Source: Serilophus lunatus
Taxonomy: Eukaryota > Chordata > Aves > Passeriformes > Eurylaimidae
Direction of reading: 5' to 3'
Assembly (NCBI GenBank): GCA_013399895.1
Contig: VXBA01003142.1
Span: 502,136 to 566,135, forward strand
Length of the DNA stretch: 64,000 bases
Below are positions 32,501-46,797 of this stretch, in pieces (the first letter of the stretch is position 1; each line of letters opens with the position of its first letter). The notes under the pieces are model-generated. The model did not search any database. It worked only from the letters and a program-made list of their open reading frames with translations, and was not told the origin of the DNA. A program made the translations under genes and the position numbers.

Positions 32501-35500
32501 CCTTTTTTATAGTGCCATCATTTTGTCATGGCTGAAAACAAGGGTCTAAATTAATCTCCTGTGTGCATTTGAGAAATAATAATCAAAGATTTATGTAGAT
32601 ATTTAACTAATTAGTTTAATTAATTTAACAAATTTATTGTAAATGGTTTTAATAGGTTATTCAAAACTAGACATATAAAGACAGCACTGAGCAAAACTTT
32701 ATGTATTTTACTTCAAAGGAAGTGAAAATGATGTCATGTACTCTCTGTTATAGTTTGAAATTATGAATTAGAAAAACAACTTTATCAACTTAGCAAAAGT
32801 TAAAGCGAGACAAAATCCTACCTTTATTTTCAACCTTGCTGCAGGTCACCTGAAATTTCTTCTTTTAAGATACGTTGAATTGGTGTTCTCCCAAAGACTT
32901 GCTTTAATATTACAGATTATTCCCATCATGGTTACTGGATAGTGAGAAGTTCCTCTAAACAGTAATTCAAAGTAGACGGAGCTGGGTGCTCGGAACTTAT
33001 TTAATAGAACAGTTTCTATGGGCTTTAGAAGGAGAGTTTTCCCTCTCTGAAATTAGATTTGATGAATAACATGTTCCTTTTGGACCATATGTTTACATGC
33101 TTGCCATTCTGGACAATGTCCAGATTGATTAATGCATAACATTTTGCTTTTTTTCTCGTTATTTATCAAAAAAAACTCCAGGCCACTATTGCTGAATTTT
33201 TTAATTCTATTAATAACTTTTATACAATTGCCTTTTCTTGCAATTCTCTAGCAACAATCTAGTTCTTCCTCTACTTGATAGCTTAATTTCAGAAGAGGAG
33301 AAATGACCATTATCTTGTGGCTTTTTGTGCAGATAATAGGACATCGGTTATAAAAATAGTGTGTAAATAGTTCTAAACAAATTTTATAAATGTTTATAAA
33401 ATTATAAAAAATGTTATAAAAATAATTATACAAAAAAGTGTAAAAATATGACATTGGTTGTAATACCCTAAAATGTATTAAAAAGTTTTGGGTTTAGTAG
33501 CTTAAAGTAAATTTCAGTATTTGCAAGCTAATTTTATTCATCCTTTTTACACTGTGTACCAGGACCATTGATGCCTTTCCTTACCTCCTGTAATGTTAAT
33601 GAATAGAAAAAATATGTATGGCTTGTGATAGTCGTTTGGACAGATGAAACAATTGATTGATGATGCAGTCATGACTTCTTTTGGAATCTTTACTCCCTGT
33701 TGACAATATTGTGTCAGTAAAAGTTAGGAAGATGTTTTAATATGTGGTAATTAGTAGAAGAAATCTTAGGCCCTAACAAAAATGAAGACTTCCATTTAAA
33801 TTGCATATTATGCAAGATCTGTAGTTTGTTACTGTGCATGCTGTTGTTAAAATTATGACAATTTTGCTAATTTCTAATCATAGCATTGTTATAAACCTGC
33901 TGTCACTTTAAATTTACACAAAACTTTTTTTTCTGAAGATTTTTTTTGTTTTTCAATTGTAGCTTTGTAGGTAAGGTTAAAAACTAAGATAAATAATAAC
34001 TGCAATGTGTTTTTTGTAAATTGAGAAAACCATTTATAGAAATGCCATTTCCTGAGTTATGGAAATTTGCCTATGTGAGCCAATTTCCCTTTCTTCATAT
34101 TAGAATATTGAAATATAAACATTGTAGTGGATGTTGTTACCATGATGTTGCTTCCAGTTGTTTCAGTAAAATTGTTAAGATGAACTCCATTCTACACAGA
34201 GAAAGAAGCTGTAGGCGAAAATGTTTATCAAAAACCTGTGTTACTGAGTGCTAAAGACATAAAAGACTTATAAACCCTTAGCTCAATATCTTACAAAAAT
34301 TAAATAACTCTGTTGTTAAGGCACCCAAGATCCTTGTTGAACAACCTTTTATAAGGTAGATAAATTACACTGAATGTTAATTTTTTACATTATTGCTGTG
34401 GTATCAAAAGACTTCATTTTACTTTTATGTTCCCTTAGAGTATGCTAAATCCACCAATACTGTTCTAACCAAGCATATGTCATTTTGCTTGCTTTTCCTA
34501 TAAAGCTTTAGATAATTTATGTGTATAGTGGAGTCTTCCAGGATGGTGCTTTAGTAAACCAGAGTATAAAATGTGAAAGTACCATATGGACCAATAGCAC
34601 AAAAAAATGAAAGTAGCATATGGACCTTGCGTTGCCTTCATCTTAAACACTACTTGTACACATTCCTAAGAATAATCTATACACAACTAAACTGACCAAA
34701 TATTTAGCTTTAAAATAGAATTTTTTCAGTGTTTTCAATTCTTTCAATTGGCTCAGGCAAATCCTAAACTCAACTAACTGACATGATATTGATATTCCAG
34801 ATAATATGTGTATCTGAAATCATTCTGATTGTTGTTGGAGGCAGAAAACCTTTGTTTAAAGAAGAAAAGGACAGACACCTAATTTTAACTGCAGCAATAT
34901 CACATGGGTACAGTGTTAACAGAAGAGTAGCCTCAAAATCATGTAGAAGGTATCTAAGTTCTGCTATATTAAAAGAACTTCTCTTTAAGAGTATTAGCAT
35001 TCCGAGATGGCCTCAGAAAAAATGTTCTCTCCCCTGCACCACCTCAAGAAACAAAAATAAAAGGCTATTTTTCATGCTGTTAGTCTTACAGTATCTGTCT
35101 AAAATATCATAGAATATAGACCTCAGAAAAACAGCGCATATCAAATTTAAGGAACAAGTTTTACTTTGAATTCTTTTACAAGTCTGAATCAAAACTGAAA
35201 TCTTTGTTTCTTTCAGATCAATATCAGTTTGCCCATTGTCTTTTCAGAGCCAGTATTTTGTCCTTGGACTTTGTAGTTATGAAAAATCAGAACTGAAGGT
35301 AATTTTAAAAATTGAAATCAGTTCTCAGAAAATCTGTCTCTGCAAATCACCATGATGTTTTATTGATTATTCTGTCATGCAATTTCTTTCAATTAATGAA
35401 TGAATTAGTCTTTTCAAAGGAATTTAAAAATACTTTCTGCATGTATTACCAGCAGGAACAATGCATAATAACCCTCAAAAACAGGATAAACAGTAGATGA

Positions 35501-37479
35501 TTTTTTTTTTGCTATCATAGAAAAGGAAAACCTGCCCATATATTTCCACAAGACTCTAAAATACAGAATTTAATTTTGAATCTGGCTGAGACTATAGTTC
35601 TTCCCAGTTTATTCACTTGGTGAATAGTTTGTTTCAATTCTTACTGGAATCAGTATGGATAAAACATCTACTGACTTACTGGAAAAACTACAGGGCTAAA
35701 ATAAAGCAATTGAGAATAAATGTTGTATTCTATGGTACCTTATCTGAAAAGCTTAAAATTTAAATATATGTGAAAAGTACTAGAAATTGCTAAATAAAAA
35801 TATAATAATTTAACTTCTGATGCTTTGTTTATCTGTGTGAGAGCTCAATATAGGAAAACAATTTCACCAACTTTTTTTTTTTCCTGTATGAAGCTGATAA
35901 CACAAAATAATTGTTTGAATATGAAAAAGAAATTGGAACTAGCAATGACATTTTCCATTTCTTTAATGCAATTTTTCCTGTTGCTTTGTAGTATTATATT
36001 CACATCCAGAAATGGATTAATTTAAAAGTATTAGATATACCTTCATAGAAACATTACTGAACAATGATATAAATCAATGAATTTCCTCCACATTCTTTAA
36101 ACAAAGTGAAGAGGAAGCATAGAAAGCGCAGAAAAACCTGTGAGTTTTTTCCCTTTCTCAATCTCTGTTTCTCTGCATTCTTCCCATGTTAAACAAGAGT
36201 ATTACATTTCTCCAGACACAGGATATGACAAGGAACATTCTCAGTCCTTAATAAGCCCTTTATAGAATCACTAGTCCCACAGCATAATTCTGCTCAAGTT
36301 GTGGGAGGTTTACGTACAGTGAGTATATTATCTGTTGTGTGTTTTTTTCCTAGAGGTAAGATTCTTCTCATCTAAGTTTGATATTTACACCTATTGGCAT
36401 ATGAGCTCACTGCTCTGTAACAATTCTGTGCCACGTCTTGTACCCTCTTTAATCCAATGCAGTTAACATCAGATGAGTTGTGTTATGCAAAATTTCTCTT
36501 CCATCTCTTGACTATCCAAGGAGCTTTTGTCGACAAGCTCAAATGTAGATTTATAAGTATCTAAATTACAAGAACCCTACTTTAAGGTTCTATAGTTGAT
36601 ATGTTTATAATCTTTACAAATGGTAAGCTGGCTGTACATAACATTTTGTTATTATAGAACAAATCAAAAAATTCATGTCAGCTTTTCAAACCAGACAAGA
36701 ACAAATCTGTAGTAGAAATGTTATTTGTTTTCTTAACTAAGATGTACAGCTGAGAAAAAAAAAAAAAAAANNNNNNNNNNNNNNNNNNNNNNNAAAAAAA
36801 AAAAAGGCAAACCTTTGGGTGTACAAGGCTCTCTTCAGATCTCAAGGGTTTAATATACCACTTGATCTAATACATTATATTGCTTCTACCATGTTTTTGT
36901 AGGCTGTCATGTCTAAAGCAACATTACTATTATTATTTTTCATGGTATTTTAGTTTTCTTAGGATGGAATCCCAACACGCATTTCTTTATTTTACACTTT
37001 AACTGCAGTGTGTAAAAGAATATTGTTGTTTTGATTAAATTTGGCAGTTAAAATAAACCGTTCTTCACATAGAACACAGAATATTCCCTTTTCTATTCTG
37101 TGCTTTCTTTGAAAGTCATGGTTGTGGTTACAAGACAGCTAGAAGCTTTCCTTTTATACTTTACTATTCTCAATTCAATGCAAACTAAACACAAAGAAAA
37201 ATGAGCCCTTGCTGAAAAAAAAAAGATTTTGGTTTGAGAGCTGCAGTAAACACAATAAATGTTTTATTAAAAAGTAGGTGGCTTACGATGCTTCAGTGCA
37301 CAGATGGTAAATTTATTTTAAACTACTACTTCTGTTCAGTACTTACACCTATCTTATAACAGGACATTTTTAATGTTGCTATCAACTGTCTTTAATGCCC
37401 CTGTGGGTACAGAACCTGAGAGGAGATGTGATTTTTATGTTGTTGTCTTGTAGTTCTGCCAGGACACCTTGCCTTTTCC
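29557..37479. other. Long intronic stretch, nothing recognised
   Basis: About 7.9 kb of AT-rich sequence with T-rich runs (30420-30490), scattered TTATAAA-rich sequence at 33380-33440 and a gap at 36771-36793. Short direct duplications occur, for example 'gaaagtaccatatggacca' near 34575 and again near 34608. No gene or identifiable transposon. Confidence 0.65.
36771..36793. other. Assembly gap of 23 N inside a poly(A) run
   Basis: Twenty-three Ns with 16 As before and 12 As after. The cause is probably the same as for the gap at 9785. Confidence 0.99.
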
Positions 37480-37945
37480 ACACACAGTGCAATAGAAAAG
37501 GGAATACCTTCCTCCACAACTCTGAGCCTGGCATTAGAGCCAGCTGCCTTGCAGCTAGACCTGCCCTAATATACCACCCCCCATGAATTAGGCCTCTCTC
37601 ACTTTGCCCAGGCTACCCTTTGAAAACAGAGGCCAGAGATGCACTTTGGGTCTTTGTGTCACCTCTAAGATGTGCAGCAGCAGCAGGAGGTAACTCAGGG
37701 GGCCACCCTGACTCCCCACAAACACTGCTGTGGTTGTTCCTGCCCTTCTGCAAACCACTCATTTGTGCTTCCTACACTGTACAGAACTCGAGCAGTGGCT
37801 GGTGAAGAAAGGCAGCGCTAAAACAAACCCCTGCAGGTGGAGGCAGCAAGGGGCCTCTGCTTCTGCGAGGCCAGAGGGAGCACTAAACCACCCGGCCAGA
37901 GCCTCCAGCTGAGCAGCCGCCCTTCCATGCAGTGGCAGAGCATTG
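37480..37945. other. GC-rich island inside the AT-rich intron
   Basis: Markedly richer in G+C than its surroundings, with several short overlapping frames on the + strand and none convincing. It contains 'ggaggtaactcagggggcca' and 'ctctgcttctgcgaggccag'. CpGs are few, so it is not a typical CpG-island promoter. It could be an old repeat, a retrocopy remnant or a regulatory element. I do not recognise it. Confidence 0.5.
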
Positions 37946-38883
37946 CTGAAATCCTGTTTTGTTTTTTCAGGTGTTTTGTTCCTTCAAAACAATTCAGTTA
38001 GTTTTTAAGAATTTTTGAGCCAGCATTCAGAATTCAAAAAGTCACTCACGAATAGCTTGGCAAAGGGCAAAAAATGCATTGTGATAAGCTAATTTAAATA
38101 GAAATAAGCTCATTCCTTTGTGTGGGTTGCATATGCTTTGGTTTGGTTTTGGTTTTTTTTAATATCTAGATTTTTATGAGCAAATTCATTTTTATGAGGA
38201 GCTACTCCGACACCATCAGGGAAAAAAGAAAAATTAAGGCTGATTGAAGTGCTTGTCATTTTCATACAGCCAGCAGTCTAGACTTTTTGATCATATTTGA
38301 GGAGTGACAGTTTTTTAGGATGACTAGGAGGGCAGGAAAAAAGATTAAGGAAGAAAAGACATTTGCAAAATGTGGTTAATGTGACATTTACTTGAAATTA
38401 TGTGAACGCAACAGGAAAATCATTTATTTTTTTCCTATTCTTGTGCACAAATAAAAAGCTGTAGACAATAGGAAATAGTCTTATGCAGCTACAGTTCTTA
38501 CTAAGAGAGGCTCAAAAGACTGAAGAAAAATACTTGAAAGATCTATTCTGACTGCTAAAAAGTCAAGGACATTTCAAAATACTTTTACATATGCTCTATG
38601 ATGCCTTATTCTAATATATTATAAATGCTAGTTGGCAGATTACATCTCATATTTTCAAAAGGTAAAGTCTGTACTATTCTGCTCTAGGTGTCTTCTTGTC
38701 TATGTGGTTCAAAAACATCTTTGAAATCTGTCACAGTAGTTTTGATATGCACATAAAGCTGAGAGAACAATGCTTATTAACTCCACTCAGAAAGATGCAC
38801 AGGTAGATGTGCCTTCTGCAGTGTGGAGAGAAAGCATAAAGCACTAAAAATGTCTTACTTTAGACTCCAGTATATATAAATTG

Positions 38884-38899
38884 AAAAAAAAAAAAAAAA
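38884..38899 (+). repeat. Poly(A) run followed by a CCAAAC motif
   Basis: About 16 As, then 'ccaaacaag'. It resembles the A/CCAAAC-rich tract at 60426. Confidence 0.85.
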
Positions 38900-39408
38900 C
38901 CAAACAAGTTCAGGGTCTTGTTATTACTTAATAGTTCCATGAGACATGATAATTTCATTTACTTGTCTCAGTGTTACTTGTTTTTTTATGACTTATCTTT
39001 TGAGAATAGCAGTTCCGCAAAATGATATTTAATTCAAAGGTAAATCAAACCCAAATGATAGAAATTTTGGGTTTTCTTGAGTCTACAGGCCAATTTAAAA
39101 GACTTTCATGTCCTGAATTTTTTTTTCCATTTTTGAATGTACGGCAAAGTAACTCTTCTAAGAAAACATGCCAAATGATCTGGTTCCTTTATTAAACTGA
39201 GTGCTTCATAGTAGTAAAGGGCAAAAAACTTGCATTAACTTGATTAAAAATATCATACTGAGTCAATAGAAAAACAATGAATTTACTCTTACAAATTTAA
39301 AAGAATTTTGTGGGCAGATAGGAGAGTTTTTTAATAAGTAAATTGTTATAAAATTAATAAATGCATATATAGATGGTCTTTATGGATCCTGCTCATATAC
39401 ATAATGGA

Positions 39409-39461
39409 AGAGTAAATAAGAGTAGATAAAGTAAATAAGAGTAAATAAAATGAGTAGAGTA
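39409..39461 (+). repeat. Degenerate AGTAAATAAG tandem repeat
   Basis: About five copies of a 10-base unit, with single-base changes and one shortened copy. Confidence 0.85.
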
Positions 39462-40970
39462 ACAAAGGCAATTCTGATTCAAAAACTGAATTGGAGGTGG
39501 TATTAAGTCTTGTTTGTTTATAAAAGTTGGTAACATCTAGTTAAATTAACTGAAATACTATTAGATTTTGAGGATATGAATTGTTTCTTCAGTGTGCACA
39601 GCAAAAGGGTATAATTTTATTAGAGGGGAGGGGAGAAGAAGAGATGGATACAAGTAACACACAAGCTGCTTGTGCATTTTTTTGTTTTGTGGGGAGAAAA
39701 AAAAAAAGAACATATATTTGAGAGTGTTTAGCTGTATTTGACCTTTACCAAACTTTTGAGTAATTCATCTTTGAAAAAATATATGAGAATCTCTGCCCTT
39801 TTATAAAAAAGATGACAGTTTTACTGGGGGCAGGGGAAGGGTTGCTGTGATTTCAAACCAAGGCAGTAGAATAGCTGTGGATAGAGTTTTGGAGACAAAT
39901 ATATCTTTCTTTCTACTGTGCAGTGGGAGCTTGGGAAGACTTCAACAACATGACCTTAAAGATTTGGTGGATATGGGAGAAAATGTATGTGCAAGTATGG
40001 AAGGCTTAATAGATTTCCACTAGTGGAAGTGGGAAAAATACACATAGAGAAGATGGTGATATTTTTTCTACAGCAAGCCCAATGTAAATGCATTTATCAT
40101 TTTCCCTGCTAGGGGAATCTTTATCATTTTTCAGAGATAGTATTGACACTGAACACTGGAGAGCTAGTCAGAAGTTATGAATACATTTAAGTGAATACAG
40201 TTGTATCTGTCATCATAAATGGTTGCTGTAATCACAGCAGAAAATCCATTGTTGGCTTCAACAGTCCATAGTATAATGGAGCTCTTCAGAACTGCACTGG
40301 TTGTTGACATTGCATTAAAGAAAACAATATAAGAGGAATGAATAAGCTTAGATTTCTTTTTACTCTGTACAATGATTTATAAAAAGAAATGGCAGAGGGA
40401 GAGAAAAACAAGTGGATGAAACAGTGCGAAAAGTAATTAAAGACATGAATACTTGGGAAGGGTAAAATACATCTGTAGCTACAGTAAAGACTATTTGGCA
40501 CTCTAACATTTATTTTTTTTCCCTAAGATTGTATATTGCTATATGGTTATGATTATAAAGCTATCACATTGAATTTTGTTTCCAATTTCTGTTAAAAAAT
40601 AAGTTTATGTAAAGCTTTTAATTTATCATTTATGTACCAGCAGGCTCTATAATTATTTTACAAGATTTGGTCAGTTGAAATTATGAGTAGTTAGATTCTA
40701 GGAGAAGTTCAAAGGTGATGTATATTTAGTTAATTTTTTTACATTACGTATTTCTATATTCAGCTGGTGAAGAATCCTGAATCTTACTGAAGTGATGCTG
40801 TCCTGTAAGTTTACTGTTGAAGGTTTGTACAGATCGCTATGGTGAAAATATTAGCTGAAAACAGAGCTAGATATTATTTACTTATTTAATAAATAATGAT
40901 TTCCCTCTCTCCCCACCAAAGGGTAGTTTTCAAAATCATTTTAGAATTTATATTAAATCCATTGAAGAGT

Positions 40971-41008
40971 TTTGCCTTTACCTGTCAGCTTTGCCTTTAC
41001 CTGTCATT
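40971..41008 (+). repeat. 19-bp tandem duplication
   Basis: Two adjacent near-identical copies of 'tttgcctttacctgtca' plus two bases, starting at 40971 and 40990. Confidence 0.93.
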
Positions 41009-41765
41009 ATGAAATATTTCAACTGCAGTATGCAGACTTTTCCTGTTTAAAATCTCTACAATTGTCCTCATTCTAACAAACAAAACAAAAGAGATGCTCA
41101 AAAGTGCCTTTGAAGCTATTACTATGTAATCTACTGCATGATTTTCGTTGCTTTTAATCTAGAAATAGCATGATAGCAAAACAAACAGCACTGTCAAATA
41201 TATGCACCTATTTTCTCCCTCCCTAAGGTTCTGTTGGCTACCTATGCAGACATTTGAGAAATGTCTCTCCATCTTTTGCACAAATGTTAAATAATATTGA
41301 AATATAAATGCATGAATAATATTAGAATAGGTTTTTAAAAGACTAAATTAATATTTAATATGGCTTTGTTATATAAATAACCTGTCACTGAAAAAAGGAC
41401 AACACTTTAGAAACATTTTTAATTTTGTCTCGTAAAATAAATGTGGGATTTTTGCAACCACATACTAAATTGTTTTAAAATAACCTTCATTGTCCTTTGA
41501 ATCTTGATCTATGTGTCTGATATTCGATCAAGCATTTTTGTATGGGTTAGATTTCCAGCTGAAAATATTGAAATTGTGAGTCTGAAAGAGCTCGAGTAGA
41601 CAAACACTTAGAATTCTTCTAATATTTTTTTCATATATCATGCTTTCATTATAAATCAGGCTTTTAAACATTGCTTGCCTATCCCTTGTTTTCTTTCTAC
41701 ATTTATTTCTTCCTAATACAGCACGAAAAATTAGCTAAAATTACTTAGAACCTTTTTTCTCCAGA

Positions 41766-41958
41766 GAGTCATGGGTCTCAATGGTCAGTGAAATATGGAT
41801 GCAGAAGTGGTCATAGCACCAGGCCTGACAGAGTTCAAGAGGTGTTTGGATGATACCCTTGGGCACGTGGTGTGACTCTTGGGGATGGTCATTGCAGGCC
41901 TAAGGGAATCGATGATCCTTATGGATCTCTTCCAACTCCGCATATTCTGTGACTCTGT
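41766..41958 (+). mobile_element. CR1 LINE 3'-end fragment
   Basis: Short 5'-truncated CR1 on the + strand. It has 'ggtcatagcaccaggcctga', 'gagttcaagaggtgtttgga', 'gggcacgtggtgtgactctt', 'cgatgatccttatggatctc' and 'ttccaactc', and ends in 'atattctgtgactctg'. The style differs from the neighbouring copies, suggesting another CR1 subfamily. Confidence 0.9.
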
Positions 41959-42234
41959 AACAGGATGTTCTGGATGAAAGATCACAGTGTTCACAAAGTA
42001 TTTTTTCTGAGTGACATAATTTTGTTACTTCCATAGTGCTTTCATGAAATTACTTTTCTGGCACTGCTAGAATCACTGAAGTGTCACACCTGTCTGACAG
42101 CCATTCTTGAAAAACAGTCTTACCAAAAAAAACAAATGAAGAACATAGTCTAAACAGCGACTGCAATAATGCATTACAAGAGCACTAATAGGCAGAAGCT
42201 TTCTGTGTATGTCCATACAGTTCCAGCTTTGGAG

Positions 42235-42240
<6 letters not shown>

Positions 42241-42262
<22 letters not shown>
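42241..42262 (+). repeat. Poly(A) run
   Basis: Twenty-two consecutive As. No retrocopy or SINE body is recognisable just upstream. Confidence 0.95.
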
Positions 42263-42265
<3 letters not shown>

Positions 42266-42992
42266 TTTATTTTCACTTGAATTCAAAGACTTAGAACTCA
42301 TAATCTCTCTTAATCTCTCAGCCATCTGTACTACATTCATAAGGAGAGGGAGAAAAAGACACTAAATTCCTGTTTATAAATTAGCAGGCATGTCTCATTG
42401 TGCTTCCTGTTCACAGAAAATGCCATTACACTCAGCAATAATTGGCACCCTCTTTGGTAATCTCAGAGAAGATGAGACTTGAATAGTTTTGGAGGCTCTG
42501 CTGCCAGCCTCACTATTAGGTAGAGTCCCAAAAGTACACTGGAGGAGATGAATACAGAATGGAAACCTCTCTGCTCTGGTTTGTAGAAAAATAGAAGAAT
42601 TTGGTTCATGATATCGCAATTGTTTGCTACTCAAGATAAATAAATTAATTTAAAATTAAATAGTCTCCATCTTGTTTCTAAACTTTTTTCAATAGTAGCT
42701 GACATAGAAATGGAAAAAATAACACTTGAATGACAAATCAGGATGTTTAGTAAAGTGCTTCCTAGATTCAAATGATGGGAGAGGTTTTCATACAGAAAGG
42801 AAGAAAATTGGATTACCTGTGTTAGAATTTACTTTAAATGTACTGGTCCCTACTTAGGGAGATACCCAAATTACTCCTACATAGTGGTCTGCCTGGAGAT
42901 CAGCGAGACTTAAACTAAACCACAAAACATTCTTATTGAAGGCCTGTGTTGTATTCTGATCAGCTTGTGCAGCATGTCATCTTTAATATTCG

Positions 42993-43076
42993 CTTAACAG
43001 TGTTTCTAACAGTTGGACTCCATTAACTTAAGTGTCTTTTCCAACATAAACAACTCTGTGATACTGTGATTCTATG
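42993..43076 (+). mobile_element. CR1 LINE 3'-terminal fragment
   Basis: Only the last 80 or so bases of a CR1: 'acagttggactccatt', then 'taagtgtcttttccaaca', then the tail 'ctgtgatactgtgattctat'. It is on the + strand. Confidence 0.88.
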
Positions 43077-46000
43077 AAAATAGCTGTGGTCTTCTCTTTC
43101 GTCACTACAAGATCCCTTCAGCCCAGCTGTATTTTGCAGCCACATGGCTCAGTAGTTGACAGTAAGTGTTAGTTTGTGCACTAGATCCTGACAGTTGCTT
43201 GAAGAGACGTCTTTGCCATTTGCATTTGAAACTTACAATTACTGTATCAGATCTCAGAGTTCACTTGGTATTCTCTGAAGATGTAACTTTAAAAAAATAT
43301 TTTTTAGGTTTAATATAAAGTTGGAGACAATTATTATGAGGCCAGTGTGGGTATATATATTTTAATGGTATTAAAGTCATTAAATTGTAAGTCCTTTTTA
43401 CTTAAATTTTAGATAATTGTTTTTAAATAGCAATTTATAGGATAAAAATAAGTATTAGCACTCCAAAAGGCAGTATGGCTCCAGAACAAACAAATAGGAC
43501 CCCACCAACTAACAGGATAACTGCTTATTCTGCCTATCACAAAATCTGAAGGGAAAGCAGAACATTTGTGCTGCTGTCAGTGTTCTGCCCAAATTTAAAG
43601 CCATTGCCTTTAAGTGCATGGCTATATTGCACTTCTAGCACTCCTACCTCATCAACACTGCTGCAAAACCAAACATTGAACTTTCCTCAGTGTGCCTAGA
43701 CAGACACGGGAATTTTCCATAAAAGTCAACTGAAATTCTCCCATGCTGCTCCCATTCTCTCTCCCCACTGGACCTCAGCCCTGCTCCTCAGAGGTGAGCT
43801 GTGCAAAATGCTTTCCAGCAGCACTCATTTGGTAATTGTTTTTCTGATTAAAGATGCCAGTACTTCTAAAGTAGGCAACATGCCAAACTGACAGTAAATG
43901 CTGCACAATACACAGTTGCCTATGGCTGTCAAACCTCCAGGAGTGGTGTTGGCAGGTAAGAGCCATTAATTTCTAGCTAATCTAGATTTTCTAGTCAGAT
44001 GCAGGCTGTTATGAAGACAGGTTAGATGTAGCAGTGCAATGACTAATCATTAGCTTTGTACTCAGTAAAATGCAGAAAATTATCTTCAACACATTTTTCA
44101 ATTGCTTTATTACAAATAGGGGTATGCAACATTTTCCGTGCTTGTCTTTCCAGTCACAAATACTTGCGGTCACATTCTGAGAAACAGAAAAGTCACCAGG
44201 TATTGACTTCCGATTCTCTAAGTCCAGCAGGGTTCATAATTTTATTATGTGTCAAACAGCATTTGGACATCAAAATAATGCGTTCACCCTAAATGAAAGA
44301 CTATTTTTTAAAAAAGTTGAACTAGCTATTTAAAAATTAAAGTCTTTTGAATTAATACTGGTTTGAGTTTCAGAATTGTAGACATAGAAAAGGAAGCCTG
44401 TGAAATATGTAGAGCTACAAAGTAGGTGGTTGCAACTTTATTTACCTGGTAGATATTGCCTGGGTAATAGTGCAGGCTACAGTTCTTTCCTGGATCATCA
44501 TCCTTCATGGAAAATTTTATTAGCCCTTCGCTGACCCTCAGACCATTCTAAGAACTTTATTCCCTTCCTCTCACATGGCAGTGAAAAGATGGGTCAGATG
44601 GGACTGTCATTCTGCTTTCCCAGGAGGTCAAGGCTGAGTGTTAAAAGGTACTTCACTCTGCCATTAGTGCTGCTTTGTGGTAAGAAAAGACATTTGGACC
44701 AGGACTAAGATGTCTTTGAACTCTGACTGTTCTTCACGTAAACGTTTCCTCTCTAAATCTTGCTTATCAAGGAACTAGACACATTATGAAGTGAAAAATA
44801 GGCAGAAGATTCATAGATCCATGTATGTATAAGGACCAAGAGGAAGCAAGAATAATAATAATATGTTGTTCAGATCTGAAATATAATTACTATGAATACA
44901 ATTTTCCCCCTAATTTTGACCCAAACTGAAAAGACCATCTCTGGTGTTAGTGGTACACTGGGCTCTTAGCAACCTTTTTTATTTGTCAGCAATTCTCACA
45001 TTTAACATCTTAGCTACAAATATCCAGTTGGTTCCAGTGATTCCCTTCACTGCAGCGTTGCTGCCTTGTTTAGAATGATCTACCAGGAAAATAAAAATTA
45101 AGAAAATAAAAATGTTTCAATGTATTCTCTTATGATTTCATTCAAATAAATTTCATGGAATCAGATTAGAACTGGGTTCATGTGAAGGACCAGAATATAA
45201 TCAGAGTAGTACTGTCCATTGCATGGAAAAAGGGAGTGATCTTTTTAAATTTGCATCTCAATAACTAGAATAAATTAATAAGCTTTTTAAAATGTGGAAG
45301 GAACTGATTCATTAAAAAAACCCAACAAACAAACAAAAAAAACATTTTGGAAAGAATCTGTGCAGCAAAAGAGATATAGAATGACAGTCCTTCAAAATAG
45401 TCTAATAAGTTTTAAGTTCCTTGCCAAAAGAGATTTTAAATAGCAAAAAAAACAGGTTGACAGAGGAAACAAAAAGGCATGATATTGGGATAAATACATT
45501 TTCTTCAACATTTCTATTCTTTAAAGTAAGAATATTTCTATTTCAGGTCTCTATACAAACATTATAATAAATGTCATTAACTGTAAAAATACAAAGCAGA
45601 AGCAACTAGGTAAAAGGATTATTTCCTCTACATTTGGTATTTAAAATAGGTCTCAGAATGGCAAAAGACTTTCCTAATATGATAAGCCTCTGCTGATTAG
45701 AGAAATAAGGTATTTCTGAAATTTTTATTTCTATAAATTATCACTATCACTGAAATTCCAAAATAGTTTTTAGGGATTTTTGTTTAGGGGTTTTTTTGTT
45801 TGGTTGGTTTTGATTTGGCTTTTGTGTTTGCTCTGTTATTTTGTTTTGTTTTTAAATCACTCTGAATTTGAACTTATGATCAAAATCTTTGAAGAAAGAT
45901 GTATGTGCCAGAATTATGTTTCAAAGTGTAGTGAAATCTAGCCCTATTAGTGATTTTAGATAAGGTCTAGCTTAAGAAGGGAGAAAGAATTCTCATAAAT

Positions 46001-46750
46001 TGCTTGTTTATATTGATATCCATGCTACAATTACCAGTCTCCTTTATGAATCATTTCTGTGCATCAGAAACTCCCTACTCTGACAAATCACACTTAGAAA
46101 AAAAGAGTCTTTAATGGTCTATATTGATGTGAGACTGTTTTATATTTTAGTTGGCACTCTGTAACTGACTTATATTTTTTTCTGTCAGTTACTTTAACCA
46201 TAGCTTGATCCTCTCTGGGGAAATACATCTATGATCCAACTGACAAGAAGTCCCTGCTATTAGAAAGTCTGCTGCCAATTGCTGACATCAATTTAAGATG
46301 CTACTGATTTTTAGTTTTTGAGTCACTTTTAATGGTGCATAATATTTGTATTTATTAGGTGCATTTCACATTCATCATTTTACATTTCTTATTTTCCCTA
46401 AGTTCAGCCACTCTAGTCTTTTGGTTAAGCAGAGCAAAAGTGTATATTTAGATTTATTGCAAAGACAATATAGATATGTATTCTGCTTTTGAAATTATAG
46501 GATCGTATATAGTACTGAAAGAAGAAATACAGCAAAACTAGCCTGACTCTTTCTTTTAAACATGTAATTTATAGGATATAAATAGATATATTTTAATACT
46601 CAACATCTTTATTAAATTAGTGGTTTCCAGCCTAGAAGGTATGACAGGACTTACAGACCAAATACATTCTTTTATAAACCCAAATATATAAGTATAATTA
46701 TTTCTAAGACATGATTTTGTAGTACTGCCAAAAACTTTTTTTTTTTATTT
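43077..46750. other. Intronic sequence, nothing recognised
   Basis: AT-rich. The 78-codon + frame at 44056-44292 and the 63-codon - frame at 43775-43966 show no domains. Confidence 0.65.
45785..45858 (+). repeat. GTTT/GGTT-rich simple repeat
   Basis: Low-complexity T/G tract including 'tttgtttggttggttttga'. It is close to a reverse complement of the CCAAAC-rich tracts. Confidence 0.85.
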
Positions 46751-46786
46751 GGGGGGGGGTGTGGTGGTGGGGGGGGGGGGGGGGGG
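46751..46786 (+). repeat. G-rich tract (potential G-quadruplex)
   Basis: A run of 9 Gs, then TGTGGTGGT, then about 18 Gs. It sits just upstream of a 6-base assembly gap, so its true length is uncertain. Confidence 0.93.
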
Positions 46787-46797
46787 AGAAAACAGCA

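Larger units (their letters stand above)
37946..41765. other. Intronic sequence, nothing recognised beyond small repeats
   Basis: AT-rich, with the small tandem repeats listed separately. No gene seen. Confidence 0.65.
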
